DNA from: Acytostelium subglobosum LB1
Lineage: Eukaryota > Evosea > Eumycetozoa > Acytosteliales > Acytosteliaceae
Direction of reading: 5' to 3'
Length of the DNA: 64,000 bases
NCBI RefSeq assembly: GCF_000787575.1
Contig: NW_012236515.1
Location: 355,892-419,891 of the forward strand
The number at the start of each line of letters is the position of its first letter. Position 1 is the first letter of the stretch. Shown piece after piece: positions 22,239 to 34,180 of this stretch. A program made the position numbers and the translations under genes. The notes beneath the pieces were generated by a model that was not told the origin of the DNA, did not search any database, and saw only the letters and a program-made list of their open reading frames with translations.

Positions 22239-22535
22239 TTAGATTGGGAATGGTTGTGGATACCCTTCGTCTGGTCGTGAGTCTGGACGTTCTCTTCGTA
22301 CTGGACGAGGGAATGGTGATGGCTTGGGGTCTCGAGGTGGTTGCGGTGCTTGTGGATTCAAATCCTTTGGTTCAATTGGTTTAGGATCTGTATGAGGTAG
22401 CTTTGGTAAGGGGAATGGTAACTTTAATCTATTTACATATGATGTTGCAGGTGTAACTGAACACCTTATTCCATCACTAAACCTAATTGGGTTTAATAAA
22501 TTTCTGCTCTTTATACCAAGGATCTTTATAATCAT
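22239..22535 (-). CDS. Small Pro-rich hypothetical protein, possibly mitochondrial
   Basis: A 98-codon frame starting at ATG 22535. The N terminus (MIIKILGIKSRNLLNPIRF) is basic and amphipathic and could be a mitochondrial presequence. The rest is rich in Pro, Arg and Asp (LPFPLPKLP, APQPPRDPKPSPFPRP). No domain recognised. The sequence just upstream ends in ATTAATTAG, so the true start may lie in an earlier exon, but no strong donor was found. It could be a real small protein or a 3' exon of an unseen gene. Confidence 0.4.
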   Translation of the reverse strand: MIIKILGIKSRNLLNPIRFSDGIRCSVTPATSYVNRLKLPFPLPKLPHTDPKPIEPKDLNPQAPQPPRDPKPSPFPRPVRRERPDSRPDEGYPQPFPI

Positions 22536-22924
22536 CTCTAATTAATAATTGATTGATTATATGATTGAATGATGAAAAGATTGAAAGAATGATTGGATAA
22601 TTGATTGATTGTTATCTCTGACTATCTTTACATTTATAATTGGAAGACATATTAGATTATGTTGTTAATTGAATCCTCTCATTGTAAACATACAAGTATA
22701 CTTCACTTTGGATAGAGTCTTCAAGGCACCATACTCTCCTTCAAACTTTAGTTGACAAATTGGGAAATGTACCTTAAAATGGAAGTGTGGGTAAGTTTAA
22801 ATTCAAATTTGTCACTTTTGACAGTTTAACGGTTTTTGGAGCCAATCAAGAGAACTACTTTCAATCAATCAATCAATCAGTCATTGATTTCTATTCATAG
22901 TATCACTATCACTATCACACATCA
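22536..22924. other. Divergent intergenic region
   Basis: About 390 AT-rich bases with TTGATTGA tracts between the small Pro-rich gene and MUS81. They probably hold both promoters and possibly an unrecognised first exon of the minus-strand gene. Confidence 0.35.
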
Positions 22925-25295
22925 ATGTCCAATCAACAACAGCAACCATATTGTGCAAACCCTCATATAGTCAATCATTTGAATCAACATGTCAATGCAC
23001 TTAGGGCAAGAGGCGAGACAAAGACCATTGCAACATATCGCAAGGCTATAACATCGATCACTTCATACCCACTGCCTATATTCAACGCAAAGGAGTGTGA
23101 CATACTGTCTGGTGTCGGTCCCTCCATATCAAGAAAGATTGATGAGTTGCTGAAACGTACTACACATCCACATTTTCCTCAAGGGCCAAACACACCCTTG
23201 CGTAACATACTCTACAGATGTGCTCCGCCCAACAGCAACAATAACAACGATGTTGGTGGCACAGCTGGACACAACAAATCAAAGACAAAGTCAAAGTCAA
23301 AGTCAAAGAAGACAGACAATATAGATGAGGACGAGGCCAAGACCAAAGGCAAGGGAAAGACCAAGAGCAATGGCAAGGGCAAGAGCAAGGGCGAGGCAAA
23401 GGACGCTGGATACCCAATGGATGAGGACNAAGGAGAACATGAATCCCAACATAATGGTGACACCGATCAAACATCCAAAGACAATCAATCACAAGTCATC
23501 ATCAACACCTACACCAACAACAACAACAACATCATTATCATTCAATCATTCATTCAGTTGGGATACAATGATGTCAATGACGCCAGGCGGTAAGTCATTC
23601 GAATACAGCGCCAATGACAATGACGGAGACAATGCCAATGGCAACGACGGCGGCAACAATGAAGCCGCCGAGACACTGGAGTTCTCATTCGACTTTCAAA
23701 CTCCATCAAAGACACTACCACAACAACAACAACAATATAATACAAGTTCGTCAGTGGACTCAATCGACTTGACAATGACGCCGATGAAGACGCCACAGCG
23801 ACCAATACAGACCACACGATCAGCATCCAGGAGTCACTCCAAGTCCACGTGCACATACTTGCTCCAACGATTGACACCATCTTATCCACATGTTCCCAGG
23901 TCGCCACTGCCTCACATGTCACCATTCAGGAATGGATCTCCAATGGGTGGATTCGGATCCCCCTATAATGATGGTGGAACGCTGCATTGGTCACCATCAC
24001 CCTATCACCGACGATCATCACCATCACCATCGCCTTTCAAACATCATCATATTTCACCAGCTCGGATGACGAGTCCGCCACCTCCATCAACTCACACGCC
24101 ATCATATCTTCGAGATTGGGAGCCAAGCCAATCACCATTCAAGCCCATCGTACCAGTATCCAAGTCAATATTGTCACCCAAGAGGAAGCAGATTGATACC
24201 AGTATTGCCATCAACGAGAGTAGTGCACGGGTCAAGAGGAAGAGGATTGACTTCTCACGAGATGCCCCCGCACCAGCCACAGCCCCAGCTCCAAACCCGA
24301 CCCTAACCGCCACATTACCAACAACAACATCACAGCCCAAGGTCAACAACAAGCCCATTCCAAAGATGAAGGATGTCATATGTGTTGTGGACAATCGCGA
24401 GGTCAAGTCAGTATCTGAGCGCGACTATATTGGAAAGAGATTGTGCGAGTTGGGAGTGAGCGCATCGACCAGGAAGCTGGAGCTTGGAGACTTTGCATGG
24501 GTGGCCGTGGACTACGCGGGCAACGAGTACATGCTGGACTTTATCATCGAGAGGAAGCGCGTAGATGACCTCAGCAGCTCGATAATGGACGGTCGATATA
24601 AGGAGCAGAAGTTCCGTCTTGCCAAGTGTGGCTGTGGCAACAAGTACTACCTGGTCGAGGGCGATGTCAAATCGCTGTCATCCAGCAACGTGCGCAATGG
24701 CAAGAGCTGGGGCACAGTCAACTACGGCCTGCCCGCGGATACCCTCTCCGCAGCCATGGTATCAACACATGTCAACGACAACATCATTGTCATTGAGACC
24801 AAGGACATGGAGTCCAGTATCACATTCATTCAGCGCATGTCTGGATTCATTCGCGACAAGGTTATGTCTGGCAACAGCATCAGCAACAACACAAACAATA
24901 TTGTGGCGAGGATGATGTACTTCCCGCCAAAGACGACCAATGACTCAAGTGCCTCACAGCATTGCGACTTGGACACATTCAACAAGCTCAATCAGAAGAC
25001 CAAGGACATTGGCTTGGGTGAGTTGTTTGCCATCCAGATCATGCAGATTGGTGGATGCACGGCGGATAGGGCGGCGGCCATTGTTGCCTTGTATCCAACG
25101 CCCCTCGCCTTGATCCTTGCCTACGCCAAGCTGAAGGACCAACAGGCAAAGAAGACCATGCTCAGCAATATTCGATTTGGAAAGCAGAACAAAAAGATTG
25201 GCAATGCTATTAGCGAGTTGATATGCTCAGTCTATTGTGATACAGTTTATAAATCGTCGTCATCGGCACCAGAGGAGGAGGAGGATGAGGAGTAG
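22925..25295 (+). CDS. mus81: MUS81 structure-selective endonuclease
   Basis: An intronless gene of about 789 aa if the ambiguous base N at 23429 is an extra base. Deleting it joins ...YPMDED directly to KENMNPNIMVTP in the next frame, and both frames are good on their own sides. The N-terminal helix-hairpin-helix region (ITSYPL...ILSGVGPSISRKID) is MUS81-like. A long Ser/Pro/Thr-rich linker follows. The XPF-type nuclease domain has DNREVKS, GDFAW and the catalytic IIERKRVDDL. A C-terminal HhH region (about 24960-25240) follows. With an EME1-type partner, MUS81 cuts branched DNA such as 3' flaps, replication forks and Holliday junctions in the nucleus. The next gene ends 59 bp away, convergent. 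Confidence 0.92.
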
Positions 25296-25354
25296 TCGAG
25301 GAGACTACATCCATCCACTCACTCACTCATTCATTCATTCGCTCACCAGCTCGC

Positions 25355-26672
25355 TCAACAACAAGAGTAGTATTCATTCTTCCACAACCTGTATAACCAT
25401 GTTTGAGTGCGTCGCTTCTTGTCGTCCTTGTATCGTTGGATGTCTGCAGGGCTGGGCAGGGTCCAGTAAGGGGAGCCCTTGTTCTCAGTCCAAAAGGAGG
25501 CAATGTTCTTGGTGACACCCTTGCTGAATGGGTAGGGCATGCCCTTGCATCGCTTGAGATATGTGATCCTGTCGTACTTTTGAGCCTCCCATGATGTCTG
25601 ATTGGTAACAATGAGATAGATGTGATAGCAAAGCAATCCAAATGGCATGAATGAACTTGCGAATGTCAACACAGTCGGTAGCCACATGGCAATGTTAGCT
25701 TTGACCCAATCCATTGGTGATTCTGCACTATGTATTCCACTCAATGTCTGATTGATTGGTGATAATGGGTCAGTCTGGCATGCTTGTCAACAATAATTGG
25801 CAATGATGGACGTACAATTTGGAAACCAAGTGCAAGCAATAGTGTCTGTACGAGAAGGAAGAGGCAGAAGGCTTTGTGATTGTGAAGGCCAACACATTGG
25901 CCAATGAAGAAGCAATGATGATCATACTTCAATATACATGCATTGCAACGCTTGCAATGCTTTGATCTTATGATCTATGTATGGTTGGTCGACGTTAGTA
26001 TGTTGATATGACCTTGACCAAGTCGAAGAAGAAGGTAGCTTACGACATTATGTTGACATATATTACAAAATGGTTGTTCCTCCTCTTCGTCCTTGCTCTG
26101 ATCTTTGGACCCTGATTGAGATGTGATGGACAGACTGGCTCTGTTATCAAGAGTCTCTAAAAGTTGATCCATCTCTTCATCATCATCATGTCTCTTAATT
26201 GAATGTTAGTGAATCAATCAATCAACTTGTGGCGCCAGTGTAAACATACATGATCTGATCGACTACTACTACTCTGTTGTTGTTCAAATTCATCATCTGA
26301 TCGCTTCAACTTACTACCGCTGCTGTTGATATAGTTTGTCATGCTAATGTCGCCATCAACACTATCACTATCATTGATCAAGTCATCATTGTAATGTCTT
26401 GAAGTTGAAGGTGATGCAATATCATCGATACAACCAGGTCGCTTATTAGCAGCAATAAAGTATGTTATGAATGTCAATGCAAACAAACTATGTGTCCATA
26501 TTAGATAAGTATAATCTTTATCCTTATCTGTAAACACTGCCTTATTTAGATCTGTACCAGTTCTAAACAATAATATAACATAAATAACAAGATGTATCAA
26601 TGTATATGCTGACTGTACTATGACTGCTTCCCAATCTCCAAGGTGTCCTCCCTTCTTTCTCCTTGAGGACAT
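25355..26672 (-). CDS. DHHC-type palmitoyltransferase (zDHHC family)
   Basis: Four exons (26672-26250, 26193-26044, 25974-25816, 25747-25355), all with in-phase GT-AG junctions, give 374 aa. Two membrane segments lie near residues 15-35 and 55-75, followed by a Ser/Asp-rich loop and the zinc-finger acyltransferase core. The core has FCNICQHN, then SKHCKRCNACILKYDHHCFF with the DHHC at 209-212, and GQCVGLHNHKAF. Two further membrane segments follow (LFLLVQTLLLALGF and VLTFASSFMPFGLLCYHIYLIV). By family it attaches palmitate to cysteines of target proteins at Golgi, ER or plasma membrane. The usual Pro-Trp after DHHC is Phe-Phe, as in ZDHHC24-like members. Substrates unknown. Confidence 0.9.
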
Positions 26673-26808
26673 GACTATATCTCTTTATCTTTATCTCTAT
26701 CTTTATGAATTGTGTTGGATTGATTGAGTTGACCTCATTTTCAAATAATTTCAAGACACGACCTGTTTTGGAAAATCAGGAACTGTTTATGGGATTGATT
26801 GGTGCAGG

Positions 26809-28354
26809 TTAGGAGTGCTTTTGGTTGTCTGGCATCATGATCTTTGAGAGAATGGCATCCTTTTCAAATGAGTAGTTCATGGAGGCATTGCTTAGAGTGA
26901 CGAAGGCATACTGGAATGCAGCTTTGACGCGACCAAAGTTGAATGAACCAACTGCCACATTCTTGCCAGGTGCAAATGGATCGCTGACATAAAGAAATGT
27001 TGAGAAATCCTTATTGACAATGCTATTGTTGTTGTTGCTGTTACTGTTGACATTGTCCAACTCATTGTTGTTGCCTACAAAGTTGCCAATGCCATTCACA
27101 ATTCCATCTGAAGACTTATCGTGTTCCAAGGGGAAGGTATAGTTTGCTTCTTCAATCGATATGCCTGTCTTGTGATAGTTGAAGTTGACGCCATAGTACT
27201 CTAGAAATCGCATGAGTGCGCATCCTGTTGATTGAATGATTGACGTCTCATGTTAGCCAAGACTATCAATCAAATGAGTGAGAGTCATTTGTCGTGATAC
27301 ATACCAATGTTGAGCCCAGAGAATTGGTCCTGATAGTTGCACTTGCATGGATTGGCCTTGAGCGTTGGCTGGTTACTGTTGATCTGTTGTTGCTGGTAAC
27401 TACCACTCCAGTGCTTGGGTGTGGCGACGACGTTTGGCCCAGAGGTGGCACCACCCGCCGCGTCAGTATTATCAACCATCTTCTTTGGACAATGTTCGTT
27501 ATTCTTGAGGAAACTGATCAGCATGAGCACCAGACAGTAGGAACTTAATCCACCACTGTACGTGTTGTTCAGTCCTCTCTCCCTTAGGAACCATTTCAAA
27601 ACGATGGCCAAAGGATACAATCCAACCAACTTCTCAACGTTCTACACATTGTGATTGAGTGAGTGAGTAGGTGAGGGTGGAGGAGGGGAATGATGACTTG
27701 TCACTTACATCTGCGACTAGATCTCTGGCGGCAATGCCTGTGTGGGGAGAGGTTGGGGACTCTCGGAAGGAGATGTCGACGGGGATATTGTCCTTGGTGA
27801 CGAGCTTGATGACTGGGATGCGCGCAGAGGGTATGCAAAGCATGGTGAGGATGTAGTTGTTGAGATCCTGTCTGATCTGCTTCTCCAGCACTTGCAGAAG
27901 GAACTGAGCATTCTTGGAACGCAACGACATGTTCTTGCCATAGTTGACGACGATGTCCACGTCACTCGATGGCAGCCAGAGTCCTGTCATGAAGGAGCCG
28001 TATATATCGATCTCGGCATTAGGCCACAATCTTTTGACGACGTTTGTTATGAGTCCAATCACTTTGTGGCAGCTTTGCACGTGTGGGTAGGTGCGGTCGC
28101 CCACCTCTGACACAAAGTCCAAGATCTCCTGGTGCAGCTTGATGGAGAAGAGTGGATGTGGATAGGGCAGCGGAGGGTCCTCCCATGGCTGCATATATAC
28201 GGGCAGGTATGTGTTGCTCTGTTTAGTCAGCTGAATGCGATTAAAGAACTTGTTGTGTCTCCAATCTCTGTATTTGTCGAGTTGTTGTTGTTGTTGTTGT
28301 TGCTGTTGCTGTTGTTGTTGTTGTTGCTGTTGTTGCTGTTGTTGTTGCTGCTGT

Positions 28355-28386
<32 letters not shown>

Positions 28387-31300
28387 TTGCTGTGCGGTCG
28401 TGTCTTGCTGCTCCTTCACTTCACTTCTCGGTGCCCTGTCAAAGGTGACAACAGAGCTTAGGTGTGATTGGTCGCTTAGAGGGCTTGGCTTGTCAACTGA
28501 TGCCGCCCTCGGCTTGGTCTGGTACTGAGGTTGTGGTTGATGCTGTTGTTGTTGTTGATGATGTTGTTGGAGGATGGTTGCGAGTGATGGTGATTTGAGT
28601 GGTACATTGGGATTGGACAAGAGTGGAGGAGGTGCTGATGATGAAGGTGTTGTTGTTGAAGTAGTGGTTGGTTGAGTAGTTGCTGATGGCGTCGTCGCAC
28701 TTGGTTTGGATGATGTAGTTGTTGTCGATGTTGTCGAGGTTGTTGTAGTGGATGTAGTAGTTGGTGTCGTTTTGATAAAGATTGGAGTATGTGCAGGTGT
28801 AGTCGGGGTGGATGATGACAGTGATACTGACCTGTTGGGGAATATCACTCCATTGTTGAGGCTGAATGTTCTGGTTGGTCTTGGCTGTTTAAATGTACAT
28901 TGGTTGCTCGGGCTTGCTGTTGTTGTAGTAGAGGTGGATGTGGATGTGGTGGATGGAGTGGATGAAGATGAGGATGCTGTTGAATATGGTGTCAGGTTGA
29001 CATTGAGTTTCTTGGGCGACTGTGGCTGTGATTGAGATTGAGACTGTAGAAGTGCGGAGTGTGTCGATGGAGGGTTGGCCTTGATGTCCGAGGCCGACGA
29101 CGACTTGACCAGCAATGATGGCTTGGTGATCTTGGGAGATGAGGGCACAATGATTGTCGAGAAGTAGTTGGTGGTGGACAGGCCTTCAAAGCTTCGTGAC
29201 AGGCTGTCCTTGATAGTATCCACCTCTGACTCGGCAAACTCTGTGTCGGTGCCGCTGATTGATTGGGTCGACGCTGATGGTGATGGTAGGTCCTCCCACT
29301 TGTCGTCTGATGTGCCGCTTGAGGAGGCCACCGATGAGGAAACTGTTGAGGCGTATGAGCTGCTGTTCTTGCCACTGTAGCCACTCATACTGCCGCTGGC
29401 ATTGTACCGCGACGTTGATGAGATGATGCCTGAGGAGTAGCGATGTGTTGAGAGTAGGGGACGATCGTCAATGTCACCCTCTGAGCCGAGCCAGAGCATG
29501 CCATCCTCGTCCTCAGTGGTGGAGTCGATGGGGAAGCTGAGTACCTTGGCCGTCTCAACCTCAGACGGCAGCGAATGCCTTCTGGGACGCGTCTGGATGG
29601 ACTCCTTCTGCTCCGAGTCCGAGTTGGACGAGCAGTTGTCTTCGGTGGTCGATGAGATTATCTTGGAGTCGCGCGATACTGACGCCGAGGATGACTTCTT
29701 CTTCCTCTTCTTGCGCTTGGAGGACGCGCCACTGCTATCGCCGCCCGGCGATTGTCCATCGCGACCAGGCAGCACGGCAGCCTTCTTCTTCTTCTTCTTG
29801 ACAGGCGTGAGCTGACCATTGTAGTTAAGCATCTTGTCGCTGCCACCGCCGCCGCCAGTTGACTTCTTCTTCTTCATCCTCTCCTCTGAGCCAATAAGAT
29901 CCATCGACTCGCGATCAATGTAGTAGTTCTGCAGCTGTCCGGCGATCTCTCGCATGGTCATGTCAAGCTTGGTGCCCGCACGCTCAATGGGCGAGAAGCA
30001 GAGGAACTCGATGAACTTGATCGGGTCCTTGATCAGGGTCTCTTCGTAGATTTCCCTGATCTGCAGCAGCAAGTCGTTGGCGGCGCTGTTTGACTGTGAC
30101 GCCGACGTTGATGACATTGCTGACGACGATGATGATGTGCTTGTCCTGCCCTTCTTTGCCGTCTGTGATGCTGTCGTCGTAGTGGCATTGGTCGATCCTG
30201 ATTTACTCAGATGTGATATCTGTTTGTCGCCCTGTCTTGATGGCGCTGTTGATGAGGATGATGTTGATGTTGTTGATGTAAATGATGCCGATGCACTTGG
30301 CTTAGTCGTAGAAGTTGTGGTAATGGATGGTTTAGATGATGATGTTGCAGTTGTCGTGGATGTCGATGTTATTGATGCCGAAGTCGATGATGGTGTTGAT
30401 GACCCAGCGGGGGTAGTCGAGGAGGAGGCTGACGACGCCCCTTCCTCAAGATTGGCGCGTGATATATCGTAGAGCATCTCGAGCTGCTCGAGAAAGTCAA
30501 TCTCAGAGTCTGACTTTAGCGATTGAAACACCGAGTTGAGCACGTGACCCATCTTGACCAGTGAGTATCGCTCGCGATCAGTCGATGTCAACTTGATGGA
30601 CCAGAATTGCTTCAGTCTGTTCTTCCTGCAGTCGAGCGCATTGGTGAACAGGCCGGCTGCCGTGTCCTTCTTCTTTGACGTCACACCTCCGCCGCTGGAC
30701 GTGCTTCCGCCAGTCGTTGGATGGTCGACCGTTGGCTCGATGCCAAAGTGCTTGCAGTAGCCCGTCCATATCAGCTTCTCAAAGAGGGCGGCAATGTACT
30801 CGCCCAGACTGAAGAATCCTCTGCCCATGAACCACTGTGGTGTGGCGCATCGATAGTCCTTGATCGAAGGCTCCCACACTAGCGGGCTAAACAGCGACAA
30901 GAAGCCACCTTGCGTAAGTATCGTCAGCAGATCATACAGCTCGCCATTGTCAATGTCATTTGACTCGATTGTGAATGTGTCCAAGTAGCTAGTTGTCTGG
31001 CACAGTCGTACCAATCCAATTATCCTTAATGTGATTGATTGATTTATTGAATGAATGGACGTGTGAGTGATTGATTGATTGATGTTGATGTTGTGGATCA
31101 CGTGACAATCATACTTTTGTTCAATTGCCAACAGTTGTTTGGGAAAGAAGAAGACGCCCATGGACGACTCGAGGTTCTGGCTGGTCTTGAAGTGAAGGTT
31201 CCTCAGCGGGTCGGACAAGTCCTCCTTGCTGCTCATGTTCTTTGATAGTGTATGCTCGATCAATCGTAGCGATGGTATATTCGGTCCAAAGTCATCGTCC

Positions 31301-31455
31301 ATCGGTATAAAGAATCCATGCCCGTGATTCTTGCACTTGCTATACATCGCTCTTAACTTCTCGCACTCCTCCTTATTAAAGTCTGTCAGCACACTACACA
31401 GATCATCCTGACTCAGACCCAATAGCCATGAGACAACCTGTTTCTTATGGTCCAT
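26809..31455 (-). CDS. Non-canonical poly(A) polymerase-like nucleotidyltransferase (Trf4/PAPD family) with polyQ
   Basis: Four exons (31455-31115, 31024-27709, 27641-27305, 27224-26809) give about 1469 aa. The first intron (31025-31114, 90 bp) keeps the frame open but has a GTATGATT donor and TCAATCAATC tracts, so it is removed here. A 5' half with no domain I can name leads into a very long Ser/Thr/Pro/Lys-rich region and a polyQ run of about 38. The catalytic region is near the C terminus: IYGSFMTGLWLPSSDVDIVV with Asp1135 and Asp1137, then IPVDISFRE with Asp1197, completing the metal-binding triad. The PAP-associated region follows (VLKWFLRERGLN, GGLSSYCLVLM). Such enzymes add A or U tails to RNA, for example in TRAMP-like nuclear surveillance. 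The target RNA is unknown. Confidence 0.87.
28281..28392 (-). repeat. Polyglutamine-coding CAG/CAA repeat
   Basis: About 112 bp of GTT/GCT repeats on the plus strand, read as CAA/CAG on the minus strand and giving about 38 Gln (about residues 992-1028) just before the catalytic domain of the nucleotidyltransferase. CAA and CAG are interspersed, which normally makes the tract more stable than pure CAG. Confidence 0.9.
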
Positions 31456-32080
31456 TGTGTGTAGTCTGTCTTATGTCTATGCTTGGTTGTTTGAGTTTGA
31501 GTTTGGTTCGTATAAACTATTACTACTATTGATGTAAATGATTTATGTAACAATGTTTAGGTATAAATGATGATGATTGTAATGAATGTATGTTATTGTT
31601 GAGGTTAATGTTGATTAATGAATGACCGATGAACATGTGTATAGAGTATGATAAGAGTATGAGTTTGAATAACTATGAGATTGATGTTGATTGATTGAAT
31701 GATTGATTGATTGGGGAAATGTATTAACAGTTGTATTACTTATGCATGCTCAAAGGTATGTATAAGTATATATGTCTCTGTTTATCTATGTGTGTGCGAG
31801 ATTGAATGAATGAATGTTCATCTTCACCATTTTCATCATTTACTCCCACCTGTTATTTGTTTGGAGGTTATCCTCTTGTTGTGTGTCTTCACATTCGCAT
31901 TCATTTTGGTTGTGTATGTGTGTGAGGGTGCAAGTACGACACGAGGGAAATGCGAGCGAGGGTATGTTCGATCCAGATGAATGAATGAATGGTTGAGGTG
32001 GACATGTGTGATCAATCAATCAATCAATCGATGTGTAATCACTTTGTTTACATTTATTACAACAAACAAGGTGTAAGGAA
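31456..32080. other. Intergenic region upstream of the nucleotidyltransferase gene
   Basis: About 625 AT-rich bases with TTGA and GAATGAATGA tracts and GT-rich stretches (31890-31930). It contains the promoter of the minus-strand gene on the left and the 3' end of BUB3. No gene was recognised. Confidence 0.4.
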
Positions 32081-33336
32081 TCATTCCTTGGCCTTCTCAA
32101 ATGGTTTGATCTTGTCATTAACAGTGTGGATAAATATTTGATCGTTTGGATGGCTACATTGTGATGGGGATGATAGATAGTAAGTAATCAGTTCAAACAG
32201 AAATGTTGTGTGGATCTTACTCTTTCTCTCCCTCTTCATAGGTGTAGGATGATGCTACTGCCAATTGTGTACCATCAGAGCTGAAGGACATGGCTGATAT
32301 TGATGTTGGATAGTGTTTCAGATGGAATAGTCTCTTCCTGTTTTGTCCATCCCAGTAGTATACATTGCCATCACATCCACCTGTCGCGAATGTTCCATAT
32401 CTTGTTCAATGATTGATGAGGTGCAAGTGATCGATGGCGAGGGCGAGGGTGCGAGGTAGGAGAATGATGTTAGATCACGTGATTGATTGAATGAATGAAT
32501 GAGTGAATGTGCACAAGACTTACATTGGATGGAATGTCATTACATTGACTGGATATACAACATCTACACCACCTTCATTGGCTCGATGACATTTGAATGC
32601 GTATTTCTTTGCGGCCTGCTCTTGTGGATCAAAGTACTCCATGCCAACTCTGCCCTCGACAGAGGCCAGTGCGTAGCCAGTGCCATCGATAAAGGTGCGA
32701 ATGCATCGTGTCTGGAACTTGATGCTAGACTCGCGCTTCTGCACTGGTTGGCTCATGTTTCTTGTGTCGAATATCGTGATCATCTTGTCGGCCGTGCCTA
32801 CGACCAGCCAACTCTTGTTGGTGGACATTGTGTAGACCTGTGCGTCGAGCTGATGACAAATGGTCTCGGCGTGCTTGGCACGCGTGTCCCAGCCCTTGAG
32901 CGTCGAGTCCCAGCTGCCACTGAACAGCACCGACGTCTCATAGTCGTAGGCCAGTGATCGTACGCCCTTTGTATGTGAGCCAATGTCCGATGCTACACCA
33001 GATCCAATATCATACATCTTTATGATTCCATCAATATCCGATGAGTACACCCTTGTCTTGTCCGGTGCACATCCATCCAACACTGCCGCATCATGATTAT
33101 ACTGCCATCTCTGTGAGTTGCTTGCAGTATCATAACATCTAACAGTCTGTTTTGATGTGATCACAATGTATTAGTATGTTATTGATTGATTGATTCATTG
33201 ATTGATCGATTGATTGATCATTAGAACTCACCAAATCCCATGATGTGACTAACAGTTGTGTTGATTGAGGTATATAGTTCAATGATGAGATGCCATCTTG
33301 TGGAGGCAGAATCAATTCAAAGTAGTCTGTACTCAT
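32081..33336 (-). CDS. bub3: Mitotic checkpoint WD40 protein BUB3
   Basis: Four exons (33336-33232, 33146-32524, 32400-32221, 32153-32081) give 326 aa, the family's usual length. WD40 repeats form a seven-bladed propeller. Signature segments are [42 protein letters not shown] (across a splice junction) and [10 protein letters not shown] followed by [11 protein letters not shown]3 binds phosphorylated MELT motifs of KNL1 and brings BUB1 and BUBR1/MAD3 to kinetochores for the spindle checkpoint. The closely related nuclear export factor RAE1/GLE2 is the main alternative, but the C-terminal E-K-D/E-HP motif and the length favour BUB3. Confidence 0.9.
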
Positions 33337-33485
33337 TGTATTGTATTGTTTAAAAGTATATTAATATCTGTATTAAAGTAAAGTTCAACAATGACGAATA
33401 TCCTCTCGATTGAAGTCATCTCATCTCGCTCACTCAGTCTTGGCGCCAAGTTTGAAAATTTCTTAATTTATGGGACAATCCAAGT

Positions 33486-33986
33486 TCATTGATTCGTCGG
33501 TCCATTCTTCTTGGGATTGAGATACTTGATAAGATAGATACGTTCGATGTTCTCATATGGATAGTCTTGTATACGACCCATCTCTTCGAAGCCTTGCTTT
33601 AGATAGAATTCCTTTGCCTGGAAGCTGAATGTAGTGAGCATAATATGATGACATTGATTGTCTCTTGCAAGCTGTTCGACACGCTGTACCAATGCTCGTC
33701 CAATGCCCTTTTGTCTACAACTATCCTTTACAGCCAACAATGTTATATATGTTTGTAGTCCACTTGTAACACTTCCACTGATGCCACCTATCAATGATCT
33801 TGTTCCTGATGGCGTTGTTGATGATGATGATGAGGTATCAATTGCTGCGAATGTGAATGACTCTGGTCTTGCAGGTTCATAAGTCTTATTAATCTTTGAC
33901 AACATGTCATTGTTCAACATTAACTTTAACTCATCATCGATTGTATCCTTATCTTTGTTATTAACTTCTATGATGTCCATCTTCAT
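33486..33986 (-). CDS. GNAT-family N-acetyltransferase
   Basis: An intronless 166-aa protein. The acetyl-CoA-binding motif is visible as CRQKGIGRALVQ (the Q/R-x-x-G-x-G/A pattern), preceded by a beta strand (YITLLAVKD) and followed by ARDNQCHHIMLTT and AKEFYLKQGFEEMGR, typical GNAT motifs A and B. It should transfer acetyl from acetyl-CoA to an amine. The substrate (protein N terminus, lysine, polyamine or small molecule) cannot be told. The start is the ATG at 33986, just inside a short divergent gap to the JAMM gene. Confidence 0.85.
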   Translation of the reverse strand: MKMDIIEVNNKDKDTIDDELKLMLNNDMLSKINKTYEPARPESFTFAAIDTSSSSSTTPSGTRSLIGGISGSVTSGLQTYITLLAVKDSCRQKGIGRALVQRVEQLARDNQCHHIMLTTFSFQAKEFYLKQGFEEMGRIQDYPYENIERIYLIKYLNPKKNGPTNQ

Positions 33987-34180
33987 TCAATCAAATGACA
34001 CATTTAGTCATCTTGACAATGTTGGACTTTTTCGATCTTGAAGGTGATGATGGGGCTTTCAATTCAAGTGTGAATCTCCCCTCATCTTCCCTCCACTTCA
34101 CTCACTCATTCATTCATTCATAATCTATACAGATACTATTGTACACTTATTATTATTATTACACTGTTGTGCAAGCAAGG

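Noticed and set aside
28132-28528. Plus-strand frames of polyleucine and polycysteine
   Set aside because: These are antisense readings of the polyQ tract of the nucleotidyltransferase.
32499-32957. Plus-strand 152-aa frame across BUB3
   Set aside because: It is the antisense shadow of conserved WD40 coding sequence.
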